Shown here: piece after piece, positions 7,890-17,738 of the stretch
How positions within the stretch are numbered: the stretch's first letter is position 1
Layout of the letters: every line of letters starts with the position of its first letter
DNA from: Hyphomicrobiales bacterium
GTDB taxonomy: Bacteria; Pseudomonadota; Alphaproteobacteria; Rhizobiales; Rhizobiaceae
Reading direction: 5' to 3'
DNA: 34,251 bases
Assembly: GCA_900474095.1 (NCBI GenBank)
Contig: UCOA01000044.1
Location: 1 to 34,251, forward strand
The notes under the pieces: model-generated
Told to the model about the DNA's origin: nothing
Database searches by the model: none
Seen by the model: only the letters and a program-made list of their open reading frames with translations
Made by a program: the position numbers and the translations under genes

Positions 7890-8135
7890 TCACTCCTGGA
7901 CATGGAGCTCCGCCTCGGCGGCGGCCGCGATGAACGCTTTTCGCGCATCTTCCGCCGACTTCTTGCCTTCGACGGCCGCAGCACAGATATCGAGCGCGCG
8001 GTTCAAGGCCGGGGCATCGTCCAGCGGCCAATCCTCGATCATCGCCCAGGACGCCTCGGTGGTATTGGAGACGGTCACATATTTGCCCGGTCCCTCGAGG
8101 GCCAGCGTCACGCTTTTCGTCCAGGGCTTTTCCAT
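7890..8135 (-). CDS. DUF982 domain protein
   Basis: 81 residues. The pattern (SWAMIEDWP, then RALDICAAAVEGK, then ARKAFIAAAAEA) matches the DUF982 family, a short helical family expanded in rhizobia and of unknown function. A TTG two codons upstream is possible, but the ATG has AAGG at a suitable distance and is preferred. It precedes the two hypothetical genes on the same strand. Confidence 0.8.
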   Translation of the reverse strand: MEKPWTKSVTLALEGPGKYVTVSNTTEASWAMIEDWPLDDAPALNRALDICAAAVEGKKSAEDARKAFIAAAAEAELHVQE

Positions 8136-8268
8136 GCGCAACGCCTTGCTTTAAAAATCGATGGAGTTTCGTACCATACACGCTGGTGACGGCAAGAGAG
8201 GAAAGCGGCGAACAGACGCATGCCCATATCGGCACCTCATCCGCGCGGAAACGGCACCCCCGCCCTTT

Positions 8269-8802
8269 CTACCGCACCTGATCGAGCAGGCGCTTGCATT
8301 CCAGGAGATCGTAAAGCGCCTCCTGCAGCAGGGCACGATCCTCCTTGCCGACGGACGTCTTGCCGATCGAGATTTCCGGCGTCTCGTCATTGCCGCCGAC
8401 GAAGGAGAAGAACCGGCGGCTCGCCGGCGCCTTGGCGCGGCCGACAATCTGGTCTTCCTCCGGATTGCCGAGCTTCGGCTGTGCCGGCTCCTCGATATTG
8501 GCCGCAGCCAGCGCCTCGACGGTGGCGAGGTCGCCGCTGGCGATCGCCGCGACGAACTTGTTGCCGTTCATCTTCAGCAGTTTCTGCACGCCCTTGATGG
8601 TATAGCCGTGGTCGTAGAGCAAATGGCGGATGCCCTTCAGCAGATCGACATCTTCCGGCCGGTAATAGCGCCGGCCGCCGCCGCGTTTCATCGGCTTGAT
8701 CTGCGGAAATCGCGTCTCCCAGAATCGGAGCACGTGCTGCGGCAGGTCGAGATCGTCGGCCACTTCACTGATGGTTCGGAACGCGTCCGGGCTTTTGTCC
8801 AT
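8269..8802 (-). CDS. MerR-family transcriptional regulator
   Basis: 177 residues. The N-terminal 75 residues form the MerR winged helix: [22 protein letters not shown] as helix-turn-helix, [20 protein letters not shown] as wing, and [19 protein letters not shown] as the following helices. The rest is a variable Ala/Glu-rich region with no Cys cluster, so metal sensing of the classic MerR kind is unlikely. This gene lies directly downstream of ihfA in the same direction, an arrangement conserved in alphaproteobacteria. The start was placed at MDKSPDAF, preceded by GGGGAAG; two upstream in-frame ATGs would add up to nine residues. Target genes are unknown. Confidence 0.88.
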   Translation of the reverse strand: MDKSPDAFRTISEVADDLDLPQHVLRFWETRFPQIKPMKRGGGRRYYRPEDVDLLKGIRHLLYDHGYTIKGVQKLLKMNGNKFVAAIASGDLATVEALAAANIEEPAQPKLGNPEEDQIVGRAKAPASRRFFSFVGGNDETPEISIGKTSVGKEDRALLQEALYDLLECKRLLDQVR

Positions 8803-8821
8803 GTCTTCCCCCATCCACGGC

Positions 8822-8933
8822 TGCTGCACAATTCCTTAAATCTGCATCGATTCAAGGATAAAATTATGCAGCAATCTAAAGGTTCTACAGCGTCCCTTTG
8901 CGCGTCTGAATAGACGCGGAAAGGACGCTGTAG
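8822..8933. repeat. RIME1-type twin-palindrome repeat, copy 1
   Basis: Two adjacent palindromes: a diverged one at 8822-8873 (TGCTGCACAATTCC ... AATTATGCAGCA) and a strong one at 8885-8933 (CTACAGCGTCC ... GGACGCTGTAG). The same pair, in the same order and spacing, occurs at 23235-23333. This is the structure of the Rhizobium-specific intergenic mosaic element RIME1, about 100 bp long. It sits between ihfA and the merR gene start. The first palindrome is less perfect here than in copy 2, so this copy looks older. Confidence 0.85.
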
Positions 8934-9051
8934 GCGGACGCGAACACGACATCGTCGTGCGGCGCCCCAGCAATACGCATGATTACACGAATCATGTGTA
9001 TTTCAACGGCTTATGGACGTGTTTTCAACCACATTAATGCTCAGCGCGCGA

Positions 9052-9390
9052 TTACAAAGCCGGCGACTGCGGTTTCAGCTTGGCCTTGCGCGACAAATGC
9101 GCCTTGAGAACGCGCTGCTTGAGCACGTTGGAGGCCTTGAAGGTCATGACGCGACGGGGTGAAATCGGCACTTCCTCGCCGGTTTTCGGATTGCGGCCGA
9201 TGCGCTCGTTCTTGTCGCGCACCTGGAACGTTGCGAAGGAGGAAAGCTTGACGCTTTCGCCGCGCACGATGGCGTTGCAGATCTCGTCGATCACGGTCTC
9301 GACCAGTTCGGCCGATTCCGTTCGGGAAAGACCGACCTTGCGAAAAACCGATTCAGCCAGGTCTGCTCGTGTCACCGTTTTTCCGCTCAT
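9052..9390 (-). CDS. ihfA: Integration host factor, alpha subunit
   Basis: 112 residues, matching IHF-alpha. The protein bends DNA as a heterodimer with IHF-beta in replication, recombination and transcription. Visible family features are [17 protein letters not shown] at the N-terminus, the beta-arm with [12 protein letters not shown] (the Pro intercalates into the minor groove) and [13 protein letters not shown]. The C-terminal tail ([12 protein letters not shown]) is the usual variable end. It lies between fabH and merR, the conserved alphaproteobacterial order DUF177-plsX-fabH-ihfA-merR. Confidence 0.96.
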   Translation of the reverse strand: MSGKTVTRADLAESVFRKVGLSRTESAELVETVIDEICNAIVRGESVKLSSFATFQVRDKNERIGRNPKTGEEVPISPRRVMTFKASNVLKQRVLKAHLSRKAKLKPQSPAL

Positions 9391-9431
9391 CGTCCCCCAC
9401 CGATTTTTTTGAAATATCGATTAGCCCGGAA

Positions 9432-9460
9432 GAGTATTGCCCTTGTCCATTCCGGTCAAG
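9432..9460 (-). promoter_or_regulatory. Candidate housekeeping promoter of ihfA
   Basis: On the minus strand CTTGAC (9455-9460) is followed after exactly 17 bp by ATACTC (9432-9437), close to the rhizobial housekeeping consensus CTTGAC-N17-CTATAT. It lies about 40 bp before the ihfA start. This suggests ihfA can be transcribed independently of fabH. The -10 match is moderate. Confidence 0.45.
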
Positions 9461-9484
9461 CCTCTGCGTTATATTGTCTTTTCT

Positions 9485-10456
9485 TTACCAGCGCAGCAGC
9501 ACGGAACCCCACGTGAAGCCGCCGCCCATGGCCTCGAGCAGAATGAGGTCGCCCTTTTTGATGCGACCGTCAGAGGCTGCGACGTTGAGCGCCAGCGGAA
9601 TGGAAGCGGCAGACGTGTTGCCATGGAGGTCAACTGTAACCACAACCTTGTCGAGCGGGATGCCGAGCTTCCTCGCAGATCCGTCGATGATACGGCGGTT
9701 GGCCTGATGCGGCACCAGCCAGTCAAGGTCCTCGGCCGTCGTTCCGGTCGCCTCGAAAGCCGCTTCGATGACGTCGGTGATCATGCCGACCGCATGCTTG
9801 AAGACCTCGCGACCCTCCATGCGCAGATGGCCGACCGTGCCGGTGGTGGACGGGCCACCGTCGACATAGAGCTTTTCCCTGTGGGCGCCATCCGAGCGCA
9901 GTTGCGCGGTCAGGACGCCGCGGTCGGCCGTCGTTCCGCTGCCTTCCTGGCCTTCCAGGATAATGGCGCCGGCGCCGTCGCCGAACAGCACGCAGGTCGT
10001 GCGGTCGCTCCAATCGAGTATGCGAGAAAACGTCTCTGCTCCAATGACCAGCACGCGCTTGGCAAGACCACCGCGGATATATGCATCGGCCGTTGCAACG
10101 GCATAGACGAAGCCGGAGCAGACCGCCTGCATGTCGAAGGCGGCACCATGGTGCATGCCGAGACGGTTCTGGATGTTGACGGCGGTTGCCGGAAACGTGT
10201 TGTCCGGTGTCGAGGTCGCGACGATGATGACGTCGAGGTCGGCGGGCGTCAGGCCGGCCCGGTCGAGGGCTGCACGCGCCGCGGCCTCTCCCAGCGATGC
10301 GGTCGTTTCGCCCTCGCCGGCGATATAGCGCTGGCGGATGCCGGTGCGCTGCACGATCCATTCGTCAGACGTGTCGACCTTCTCTTCCATTTCGCTATTG
10401 GTCATCACCCGTTTGGGAAGCGACGCCCCAAAACCGCGAACCACAGAACGGATCAT
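9485..10456 (-). CDS. fabH: 3-oxoacyl-[ACP] synthase III (KASIII)
   Basis: 323 residues. It condenses acetyl-CoA with malonyl-ACP to start fatty acid synthesis in the cytosol. The catalytic triad is in place: Cys113 in AVCSGFVYA, His250 in [10 protein letters not shown] and Asn280 in [10 protein letters not shown]. The ending [13 protein letters not shown] is the usual FabH C-terminus. The start is [10 protein letters not shown], five bp after the plsX stop; a TTG three codons upstream would overlap plsX and is also possible. Translational coupling with plsX, which supplies acyl-phosphate for phospholipids, is expected. Confidence 0.96.
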   Translation of the reverse strand: MIRSVVRGFGASLPKRVMTNSEMEEKVDTSDEWIVQRTGIRQRYIAGEGETTASLGEAAARAALDRAGLTPADLDVIIVATSTPDNTFPATAVNIQNRLGMHHGAAFDMQAVCSGFVYAVATADAYIRGGLAKRVLVIGAETFSRILDWSDRTTCVLFGDGAGAIILEGQEGSGTTADRGVLTAQLRSDGAHREKLYVDGGPSTTGTVGHLRMEGREVFKHAVGMITDVIEAAFEATGTTAEDLDWLVPHQANRRIIDGSARKLGIPLDKVVVTVDLHGNTSAASIPLALNVAASDGRIKKGDLILLEAMGGGFTWGSVLLRW

Positions 10457-10461
10457 ACTCT

Positions 10462-11520
10462 TCAAACCTCGTCAGCCAGACCGCGCGCAGCACCTTCGGA
10501 AGGGCGCGAGGCATGGTATTTTTGCAAATCGTTTTCGATCTTGGCCTTCAGGCCATTGCGGACCATGTCGTAGCCGACGTCGATCGCCGCTGCGAAACCT
10601 TCCGCGTCGGTTCCTCCATGGCTTTTGATCACGACACCATTAAGGCCGAGGAAGACACCGCCGTTGACCTTGCGTGGATCCATCTTCTCGCGCAGGCGGT
10701 CGAAGGCGCCCTTAGCAAGAATATACCCTATTTTGGCAAGCAGCGTGCGCGACATGGCGGCGCGCAGATATTCGGCGATCTGCCGGGCGGTGCCCTCGGA
10801 TGCCTTCAGCGCGATGTTGCCGGCAAAGCCTTCCGTCACCACGACGTCGACCGTGCCGCGGCCGATGTCGTCGCCCTCGACGAAGCCGAGATAGTCGATG
10901 CCGTCGGGCGCCGCTTCACGGATCAGCCGTCCGGCTTCCTTGACCTCTTCCTGCCCCTTGATCTCCTCGACGCCGACATTGAGCAGCCCGAGCGTCGGGC
11001 GCTCGACTTCGAACAGGGCGCGCGCCATGGCGCCACCCATCAGGGCGAAATCCATCAACTGCTGCGCGTCCGCGCCGATCGTGGCACCGACGTCGAGTAC
11101 GATGCTCTCGCCTTTCAGCGTCGGCCAAATCGCCGCGATCGCGGGGCGCTGGATGCCGGGCATGGTGCGCAGGCAAAACACCGACATCGCCATCAGCGCG
11201 CCGGTATTGCCGGCCGACACGACCACATCCGCATCACCCTTGCTGACGGCGTTGATCGCCTGCCACATGCTCGCCTTGCCGCGGCCGCGCCTGAGCGCCT
11301 GGCTCGGCTTCTCATCCATGGCAATCGCCAGTTCGGACGGATGAAACGTGCTGTTTGCCTTCAGCCTCGGATATTTCTCCAAAAGGGGGGCGCACTGATC
11401 CTCAATGCCATACAGCACGAAGCGGATATCGGGATGCCGTTCGAGCGCCCTTGCGGCACCCGGGATGACGACCTGCGGACCGAAGTCGCCGCCCATCACA
11501 TCAAGAGAAATTCTGACCAC
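10462..11520 (-). CDS. plsX: Phosphate acyltransferase PlsX
   Basis: 352 residues. PlsX converts acyl-ACP to acyl-phosphate, the first step of the PlsX/PlsY route to phosphatidic acid. Family features: [13 protein letters not shown] at the N-terminus, [10 protein letters not shown], and the C-terminal [16 protein letters not shown]. The start is taken as GTG at 11520 with AAGG five bases before it, because the frame upstream of that point has no PlsX character. It is the second gene of the DUF177-plsX-fabH cluster, with 203 bp between it and the DUF177 gene. Confidence 0.95.
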   Translation of the reverse strand: MVRISLDVMGGDFGPQVVIPGAARALERHPDIRFVLYGIEDQCAPLLEKYPRLKANSTFHPSELAIAMDEKPSQALRRGRGKASMWQAINAVSKGDADVVVSAGNTGALMAMSVFCLRTMPGIQRPAIAAIWPTLKGESIVLDVGATIGADAQQLMDFALMGGAMARALFEVERPTLGLLNVGVEEIKGQEEVKEAGRLIREAAPDGIDYLGFVEGDDIGRGTVDVVVTEGFAGNIALKASEGTARQIAEYLRAAMSRTLLAKIGYILAKGAFDRLREKMDPRKVNGGVFLGLNGVVIKSHGGTDAEGFAAAIDVGYDMVRNGLKAKIENDLQKYHASRPSEGAARGLADEV

Positions 11521-11723
11521 GCGTGCCTTATCCTTTGTTCCTGCCACACTGCATGTTTCGTCCCGGCGCAATCGGTGTGAGCGATGGAGACACACGTGTT
11601 TTCATGACGTTTGAGACGCAACTGCCCTGCTTGCAGGGCAAACGGCCCAACGGGCTGGATTGCGGCCAAAATACCGTTTTTCGCTGATGTGACAACCGAA
11701 TTGTGCCGCATCCTTTTTTAGAC

Positions 11724-12275
11724 TCAGTCCTTTTTCCAATCCTTGAGCACGGCAAAAGGATTTGGACGGACGTCATCCTTCTCGCTGCTTTCGATCCGTT
11801 CGCCGAAGCTCGCGCCCTGCTTGCGCGGATAAGGGTCGATCGCCAACGCCGCGTGTTCGGTGACGGCGACACCCACATCGATCGTGTCGCCGGTGAACAT
11901 GTCTGGAAGATCGGGACCATCCGGATCGAGAACCATCTCGCCACTGTCATTGGCGGCAATCCGCGCCAGCCGCGACCCTTCCGGCACGAAGATCGCCTCC
12001 ACCGCCTCGTCGATTTCCGATTCCACCGGCTCCAGCGTCACCACGCAGGCCTGGACGATCTTCGCCCTGACGCGGCCCTTGACCTTCACGCCATCCTTCT
12101 TCCAGCGCGCCATCTGCAGATCGGAGGAGAGCGACAGCACTTCCGACACATTCCACAGGTCGCGCAGCGCCTTGCGCTCTGCCGCATTCGCCTCGATATG
12201 AACCGTCACGGCATTGGCGGAGATATGGCCAACCTTGACCGGATAGGAAAATGCAGGTTTGTCGTCGGGGTTCAT
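11724..12275 (-). CDS. DUF177 (YceD-like) protein
   Basis: 183 residues. The family is linked to 23S rRNA/ribosome biogenesis and usually sits beside rpmF or plsX. Typical features here are the mixed beta N-terminus (SYPVKVGHI), the central CVVTLEPVESEIDEAVEAIFVPE, and the acidic stretch followed by AALAIDPYPRKQGASF and the closing NPFAVLKDWKKD. Start MNPDDK is preceded by AAAGGA at good spacing. The gene heads the plsX-fabH cluster; no rpmF is present next to it. Exact role is not settled for the alphaproteobacterial members. Confidence 0.88.
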   Translation of the reverse strand: MNPDDKPAFSYPVKVGHISANAVTVHIEANAAERKALRDLWNVSEVLSLSSDLQMARWKKDGVKVKGRVRAKIVQACVVTLEPVESEIDEAVEAIFVPEGSRLARIAANDSGEMVLDPDGPDLPDMFTGDTIDVGVAVTEHAALAIDPYPRKQGASFGERIESSEKDDVRPNPFAVLKDWKKD

Positions 12276-12353
12276 CGTCAAGTCCTTTCGGGCAGCGTCG
12301 CCGCCCAAGATAGTGCTGCCGGTTTGCTCTGGCGCCGCGTGTCCGGGACGGTT

Positions 12354-12893
12354 TCAGACCGCCGCTTCCGGCAGGTCTATTTGGCCGGTTTCTACGACAT
12401 CCTCTCCCTCTTCCGCAAGCTGCGCTTCAGCATCAAGCATATAGCCGGCAAGGCCGTGCATGGAGAGGGTCGGATCGTCCGCCTGCGGGTGAAAATTGCG
12501 TATCAAAGCCGCCGCCAGTTCGTCGCGATCCTTATGGTCCAGTGCCGCGGCATAGCTTTCCAGCCGGCCGTAGAACATTGAGGCGAACTTCTTCATCTTC
12601 TTCGGCACGCTGACGTCCCCGACGCCCAGCTCCCGGATCGAATGATCGACATCCTCAAAAAAAGCGTCGATGATTTCCTGCGCGATCTCCTGCCCTGCCC
12701 GCCCGGAACTGCGCGTGCGACGGAAATAGAGTATCAGTGTCGCTGACAACATCTCGAAGCGCCCCATGACGGTGTCGGGAACGCCAAGATCGGTATAGAG
12801 GTAAGGCCGCCGGGCTGCTGCGGTCAAAAGATCGTACTGGCGCGCGACGATGGCCGCGTTGCTGTTTTTTTTGCCGAACAGTCCGAATATCAT
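12354..12893 (-). CDS. Ubiquinol-cytochrome c chaperone family protein
   Basis: 179 residues. It resembles the CBP3/UQCC1-type chaperone domain that assists cytochrome bc1 assembly: helices with AAIVARQYDLLTAAARRPYLY, RFEMLSATLILYFRR, QEIIDAFFEDVDHSIRELGVGD, VPKKMKKFASMFYGR and LAAALIRN. The pattern SIRELGVGDxxVPKKMKK is characteristic. The start is MIFGLFGKK; a second ATG lies one codon earlier. It precedes the DUF177 gene on the same strand with 78 bp between, as is common in alphaproteobacteria, and is divergent from the bamE-type gene. Confidence 0.88.
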   Translation of the reverse strand: MIFGLFGKKNSNAAIVARQYDLLTAAARRPYLYTDLGVPDTVMGRFEMLSATLILYFRRTRSSGRAGQEIAQEIIDAFFEDVDHSIRELGVGDVSVPKKMKKFASMFYGRLESYAAALDHKDRDELAAALIRNFHPQADDPTLSMHGLAGYMLDAEAQLAEEGEDVVETGQIDLPEAAV

Positions 12894-13024
12894 CATAAAG
12901 CCCAAGTTTGACCGCTTCAAAATGCGCTAGTCCGCGCATCCTGTTGTTGCATGATCGCTGAAGCTGGTTTACCGAAGCAGGCACGAAATGCAATGGCGCA
13001 TCTGCCAGCGTTACCTTGAGGGAG

Positions 13025-13549
13025 ATGTCGTTGACGAAACGGTATTTCAAGTCAGACATGAAATTTCTGAATAACGTCGTTTTCACAGTGGCAATTTGCG
13101 CAACGACCCTTTCGGGATGCAAGACGGCGGAGGTGTTGAACACCAGCCAGACCATCAATCAGGGTTATGTCGTCGATCAGGAAACGCTGGCGCTGGCGCC
13201 GGTCGGGTCCAGCCGAGAACAGGTGCTTCTGTCGCTCGGCACACCTTCGACAACCGCGACCTTCGACAATGAAGTGTTCTACTACATTTCGCAGAAGCGT
13301 CAGCGGCCGGTTGCCTTCATGAAACCCAAGCTCGTCGACCAGAGCGTTCTTGCCGTCTATTTCGACAAGGAAGGCGTCGTCTCGCAATTGGCGCACTACA
13401 CGCTGCAGGACGGCAAGGTCTTCGACGTGATTTCCCGCACGACACCGACCGGCGGCAAGGAAATGACCTTCCTCGGCCAGCTCTTGAGCGGCAACGGCAT
13501 CGGCAAGAGCATGGCGCGGTCGATCTTCGCGGACGGCTCGGACAAGTAG
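13025..13549 (+). CDS. bamE: Outer membrane assembly lipoprotein of the BamE/SmpA/OmlA family
   Basis: About 174 residues. BamE is the small lipoprotein of the Bam complex that inserts beta-barrel proteins into the outer membrane. A lipoprotein signal is clear: MKFLNNVVFTVAICATTLSGC, with lipobox LSGC. The BamE fold follows: VGSSREQVLLSLGTPSTTATFDNEVFYYISQ, then VLAVYFDKEGVVSQLAHYTLQDGKV. The start is uncertain. ATG 13025 has GAGGGAG directly against it, TTG 13031 has that site at ideal spacing, and ATG 13061 starts exactly at the signal peptide. All give the same mature protein. It is divergent from the bc1 chaperone gene. Confidence 0.92.
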   Translation: MSLTKRYFKSDMKFLNNVVFTVAICATTLSGCKTAEVLNTSQTINQGYVVDQETLALAPVGSSREQVLLSLGTPSTTATFDNEVFYYISQKRQRPVAFMKPKLVDQSVLAVYFDKEGVVSQLAHYTLQDGKVFDVISRTTPTGGKEMTFLGQLLSGNGIGKSMARSIFADGSDK

Positions 13550-13580
13550 CGACCGGCAAGCTGCTCGCAACCAACAAAGA

Positions 13581-13617
13581 AACCCGCGGAAATCGCTTTC
13601 CGCGGGTTCTTTTTTTT
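13581..13617 (+). terminator. Rho-independent terminator after bamE, probably bidirectional
   Basis: A perfect 12-bp stem, AACCCGCGGAAA (13581-13592) with TTTCCGCGGGTT (13597-13608), loop TCGC, runs into an uninterrupted T tract ending at 13617. On the other strand the stem is followed by TTTCTTTGTT, so it can also stop readthrough from hppA. The two genes converge here. Confidence 0.93.
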
Positions 13618-13626
13618 GGCGATTGA

Positions 13627-13654
13627 GCGCCGCGTGCCAACTGACACGCGGCGC
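13627..13654 (-). terminator. Hairpin downstream of hppA
   Basis: A perfect 10-bp G+C stem GCGCCGCGTG / CACGCGGCGC with an 8-base loop lies just after the hppA stop. On the minus strand no T run follows directly, so it is more likely an mRNA 3'-end protector acting together with the neighbouring 13581-13617 terminator. Confidence 0.55.
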
Positions 13655-13662
13655 GGTAACGA

Positions 13663-15798
13663 TCAGGCAAGGACCGCCAGAAGCAGAAGAGCGACGATGT
13701 TGGTGATCTTGATCGCCGGGTTGACCGCGGGGCCGGCGGTATCCTTGTAGGGATCGCCGACCGTATCGCCGGTGACGGATGCCTTGTGGGCTTCCGATCC
13801 CTTCATGTGCCGCGTGCCGTCCTTGTCGACGAAGCCGTCTTCGAAACTCTTCTTGGCGTTGTCCCAGGCGCCACCGCCCGATGTCATCGAAATGGCGACG
13901 AACAGGCCGTTGACGATAACGCCGAGCAGGGACGCACCCAGAGCTGCAAAGGCCGAGGCCTTCGAGCCTGAGAGCGCCAGCACGCCGAAATAGACGACGA
14001 TTGGCGCCAGCACCGGCAGGAGGGACGGCACGATCATTTCGCGGATCGCCGCCTTGGTCAGCATATCGACGGCGCGGCCATAATCCGGCTTCTCCGTTCC
14101 TGCCATGATGCCCGGCTTTTCCTTGAACTGGCGGCGGACTTCCTCCACCACCGACCCGGCGGCGCGGCCGACGGCGGTCATGGCGATGCCGCCGAACAGG
14201 TAGGGAATGAGCCCGCCGAAGATCAGGCCAGAAACGACATAGGGGTTGGAAAGATCAAACGAGATCGCCCCGATATCCGCAAAATAGGGATATTTGTCGC
14301 CGTTGGCCGCGAAATACTTGAGATCGTTCGAGTAGGCCGCGAACAGCACCAGGGCGCCGAGACCGGCGGAGCCGATCGCATAACCCTTGGTGACCGCCTT
14401 GGTGGTGTTGCCGACCGCGTCGAGCGCGTCGGTGGATTTGCGCACCTCCGGCGGAAGATGCGACATCTCGGCAATGCCGCCGGCATTGTCGGTGACCGGA
14501 CCGAAGGCATCGAGCGCCACGATCATACCGGCGATACCGAGCATGGCCGTAACCGCTATGCCGGTTCCGAACAGGCCTGCCAGCTGATAGGTGGCGATGA
14601 TGCCGCCGACGATGACGATCGCCGGGAGCGCGGTCGATTCCAGCGATACCGCAAGCCCCTGGATGACGTTTGTGCCGTGGCCGCTGACGGAGGCCTGTGC
14701 GATCGAATTCACCGGCCGCTTGTTCGTCCCGGTATAATATTCGGTAATCACCACGATCAGCGCGGTGACGACGAGGCCAAGAATGCCACAGACGAAGAGG
14801 TTGGCACCGGTGATGTCCTTGCCATCCACGACGCCTATAGAGCCCCAGCCGATGGTGAGCGACGTTGCGGCACCAAGGCCGATGATCGACAACAGGCCGG
14901 TGACGATCAGCCCCTTGTAGAGCGCGCCCATGATCGAGCCGTTCGAGCCAAGCTTGACGAAGAAGGCGCCGATGATCGAGGTGATGATGCAGGCGCCGCA
15001 GATTGCCAGCGGATAAGTCATCACCACTGCGAGGTTCGCAGCGCCGGCAAAGAAGATCGACGCCAGTACCATGGTGGCGACGATCGAGACGGCATAGGTC
15101 TCGAACAGGTCGGCGGCCATGCCGGCGCAGTCGCCGACATTGTCGCCGACGTTGTCGGCGATGGTGGCCGGGTTGCGCGGATCGTCCTCCGGAATGCCGG
15201 CTTCCACCTTGCCGACGAGATCGCCGCCGACATCGGCGCCCTTGGTGAAAATGCCGCCGCCGAGACGGGCAAAGATCGAGATGAGCGAAGCGCCGAAGCC
15301 GAGCGACACAAGCGAGTCGCTCACTTCACGCGAACCTTCCGGCAGTCCGAGGCCGGCGGTCAGCACCAGATAGTAGATCGACACGCCGAGCAGTGCCAGA
15401 CCGGCGACGAGCATGCCGGTGATGGCACCGGACTTGAAGGCGATATCGAGGCCTGCCGCGAGGCTGACCGACGAGGCCTGCGCCGTGCGCACATTGGCCC
15501 GGACCGAGACATGCATGCCGAGGAAACCGGCAGCCCCTGACAGGACAGCACCGATCAGGAAGCCAACGGCTGCTGTCGCGGAGAGAAGAACCCATGCAGC
15601 GACGAAAACGACGGCGCCGACCATGGCAATGGTCATGTATTGACGTGTGAGATAGGCCTGCGCCCCCTCGCGTATGAAGCCTGCGATCTCTTGCATGCGG
15701 GCATTGCCCTGATCGGCTGATAGCACCGATTGCGTCGCCCAGGCGGCATAAACCACCGAAAGCAACCCGCATGCGATAACGCCCAGTAATATGGTCAT
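13663..15798 (-). CDS. hppA: Membrane-bound proton-translocating pyrophosphatase, K+-independent type
   Basis: 711 residues with about 16 membrane segments, the full length of the family. It hydrolyses pyrophosphate in the cytosol and pumps protons across the membrane. The pyrophosphate site is seen at [20 protein letters not shown] (180-199) and [20 protein letters not shown] then GDCAGMAAD (202-230), with the repeated acidic boxes that bind Mg-pyrophosphate. Lys467 in GNTTKA marks the K+-independent subclass; K+-dependent enzymes have Ala there. The start MTILLGV is preceded by GGAGGAAA; the longer frame adds 15 unlikely residues. It converges with bamE. Confidence 0.97.
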   Translation of the reverse strand: MTILLGVIACGLLSVVYAAWATQSVLSADQGNARMQEIAGFIREGAQAYLTRQYMTIAMVGAVVFVAAWVLLSATAAVGFLIGAVLSGAAGFLGMHVSVRANVRTAQASSVSLAAGLDIAFKSGAITGMLVAGLALLGVSIYYLVLTAGLGLPEGSREVSDSLVSLGFGASLISIFARLGGGIFTKGADVGGDLVGKVEAGIPEDDPRNPATIADNVGDNVGDCAGMAADLFETYAVSIVATMVLASIFFAGAANLAVVMTYPLAICGACIITSIIGAFFVKLGSNGSIMGALYKGLIVTGLLSIIGLGAATSLTIGWGSIGVVDGKDITGANLFVCGILGLVVTALIVVITEYYTGTNKRPVNSIAQASVSGHGTNVIQGLAVSLESTALPAIVIVGGIIATYQLAGLFGTGIAVTAMLGIAGMIVALDAFGPVTDNAGGIAEMSHLPPEVRKSTDALDAVGNTTKAVTKGYAIGSAGLGALVLFAAYSNDLKYFAANGDKYPYFADIGAISFDLSNPYVVSGLIFGGLIPYLFGGIAMTAVGRAAGSVVEEVRRQFKEKPGIMAGTEKPDYGRAVDMLTKAAIREMIVPSLLPVLAPIVVYFGVLALSGSKASAFAALGASLLGVIVNGLFVAISMTSGGGAWDNAKKSFEDGFVDKDGTRHMKGSEAHKASVTGDTVGDPYKDTAGPAVNPAIKITNIVALLLLAVLA

Positions 15799-16018
15799 TT
15801 CGCACTTTCCTCCGTTTAAGCCTGCGGGCTCACTCCGTTCCACAGGCCCCCAAAAAGCGCTGCGAACCGTGCCTCCTCTTCAAGCGACGGTAGCAGACGT
15901 GGCCGCAGAGTGCGGGGACGAATCGGGATCGTCAAGCCGCCACAATCGGAAAAACCCACGTTTTTCGGTATGTTGGCGGCAGCTTACAGGAGCGGGAAAG
16001 CAGTTTTAGCGTCAAATC

Positions 16019-17224
16019 TCAGGCAGGACGCCGCTTTTCGGCAATAAACAGCGAAATCAGCAACAGAAGGCAAAATGCCGTAACCGGCCAGACCGCGGCA
16101 CTCAGCATATCCCAGCCATAGGCGGTCAGGACCTTGCCCGAACCGAAGGATGCGAGCGCGACCGCGGTGAACAGGATGATGTCGTGGAAACCCTGCACCT
16201 TGTCGGCTTCCTGCGGACGGTAGCTCGAGGCGATGATCGCGGTCGATCCGATGAAGCCGAAGTTCCAGCCGGCACCGAGCAGGATGAGCGCGCCCCAGAA
16301 ATTCCACAACGCGATCCCCGCATGCGCGACCAGCGCGCAGAGCATCAGGATCACCAGACCGCAGGCGACGATCCTTTCGGCGCCGTAGCGGCTGACCAGC
16401 ATGCCGGTGAAGAAGCTGGGCGCGAACATCGCCATCACATGCCACTGAATGCCAAGCGTCGCCATGTCCTGCGAAAAGCCGCAGCCGACGACCATGGCGA
16501 TCGGTGCGCCGGTCATCATGAAGGTCATCAGCGCATAGGTGGAGATGCCGCAGATCATGCCGGTGAGGAAGCGCTGGGTGAGCACGATCTCCCGCAGCGG
16601 TCGCACCGGCCCAGCTGGGGCGGCTCCGGCAACCGGGCGCAGGTCCGGCAGCTTGAGGAACGCCAGTATTGCGATCGCTACGAAACAGGTCGGGATCAGC
16701 GCGAGGAAGGCGCCGGCGAAGAAAACCGGTGCCAGCATATCCTTGGTCAGAATGACGAGCTGTGGCCCGAGCACGGCGGAAACCATGCCGCCGGCCAGGA
16801 TCCAGGAAATCGCCCGCGGTTTGTAGAACCTGGGCGAGGCATCCGCCGCGGCAAAGCGCAGTTTCTGGGTAAAACCCCCGGCCACACCCGATATGCACAG
16901 GCCGAGCGCAAACAGCCAGAAATCGTTCAGAAAAAGCGCGTAGGCCGCAAGCATGCCGCCACAGGCGCCAAGCAGGGCGCCGACCATGAAGGCTGCCTTG
17001 CGGCCAAGCAGTCTGGAAACGGCGGCGACGAAGACCGCGCCGAGCGCCACGCCGACATTGAAGCCCGTGAGCGGCGCGGTGGCCAGCGACTTGTCGTCGC
17101 CGAGAAGCTGATAGCCGGCGACGCCGCCGACGGCAAAGACGATCGGCCCGATCGTGCCCAGCACGGCCTGGGCGGCCGTGAGAAGGTAGACATTGCGGCG
17201 GGCGCCGCGCAGTTCATGATCCAT
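16019..17224 (-). CDS. Major facilitator superfamily transporter
   Basis: 401 residues with about 12 hydrophobic segments. The loop between segments 2 and 3 has the MFS pattern SRLLGRKAAFMVG; the central cytoplasmic loop carries LPDLRPVAGAAPAGPVRPLRE; the C-terminal half repeats the pattern with SRYGAERIVACG. These features support a single-polypeptide secondary transporter. The substrate cannot be predicted. The start MDHELRG was preferred; a GTG three codons upstream is an alternative. It follows nusB by 31 bp on the same strand and could be read from the ribH-nusB transcript. Confidence 0.88.
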   Translation of the reverse strand: MDHELRGARRNVYLLTAAQAVLGTIGPIVFAVGGVAGYQLLGDDKSLATAPLTGFNVGVALGAVFVAAVSRLLGRKAAFMVGALLGACGGMLAAYALFLNDFWLFALGLCISGVAGGFTQKLRFAAADASPRFYKPRAISWILAGGMVSAVLGPQLVILTKDMLAPVFFAGAFLALIPTCFVAIAILAFLKLPDLRPVAGAAPAGPVRPLREIVLTQRFLTGMICGISTYALMTFMMTGAPIAMVVGCGFSQDMATLGIQWHVMAMFAPSFFTGMLVSRYGAERIVACGLVILMLCALVAHAGIALWNFWGALILLGAGWNFGFIGSTAIIASSYRPQEADKVQGFHDIILFTAVALASFGSGKVLTAYGWDMLSAAVWPVTAFCLLLLISLFIAEKRRPA

Positions 17225-17255
17225 GTCCTGCACCCCGCACTGTCATCGGATGATC

Positions 17256-17738
17256 CTACTTCTTGACGTCGGTTCTGATCGTCCGGGCGATCCGGTCAAG
17301 GACCGCATTGACCAGCTTCGGCTCGTCGTCCTCGAAGAAGGCCTTGGCGATCTCGACATATTCCGTCACGATCACCGCGACGGGAACGTCCTTGCGTTCG
17401 CGAAGCTCGAACGTGCCGGCACGCAGGATAGCGCGGACGGTCGAGTCCAGGCGAGACAGCGCCCAGTCGTCCTGAAGGGCCGTACCGATGAGGGGATCGA
17501 GCAGACGCTGGTCGCGCACGACACCCGAAACGATCGAGCGGAACCAGGAGGCGTCCGCCTTGAGATAGGTCTCGCCGTCAAGTTCCTGGCCAAGCCGGTG
17601 GGCTTCATACTCGGCGACAATTTCGAGCACGCCGGTGCCGCCGACGTCCATCTGGTAGAGGGCCTGGACGGCAGCGAGACGGGCAGCCCCGCGCTGGTTG
17701 GCCTGCTTGATCGGCGGGTCGGAAGGAATATCGCTCAC
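17256..17738 (-). CDS. nusB: Transcription antitermination factor NusB
   Basis: 160 residues. NusB binds boxA RNA with S10 (NusE) and promotes antitermination of rRNA operons. Features: [16 protein letters not shown] at the N-terminus, the helix [36 protein letters not shown], and [35 protein letters not shown], the most conserved NusB stretch. Its start overlaps the ribH stop by four bases, so the pair is translationally coupled, as usual in alphaproteobacteria. Confidence 0.96.
   Translation of the reverse strand: MSDIPSDPPIKQANQRGAARLAAVQALYQMDVGGTGVLEIVAEYEAHRLGQELDGETYLKADASWFRSIVSGVVRDQRLLDPLIGTALQDDWALSRLDSTVRAILRAGTFELRERKDVPVAVIVTEYVEIAKAFFEDDEPKLVNAVLDRIARTIRTDVKK

Noticed and set aside
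14458-15540. Long plus-strand frame opposite hppA (360 residues)
   Set aside because: Shadow of hppA in high-G+C DNA; composition is Asp/Gly/Arg/His-rich and lacks any domain, while hppA opposite is complete.
16184-17266. Long plus-strand frame opposite the MFS transporter gene
   Set aside because: Same type of shadow: hydrophilic Glu/His/Arg-rich translation over a clear membrane protein gene.
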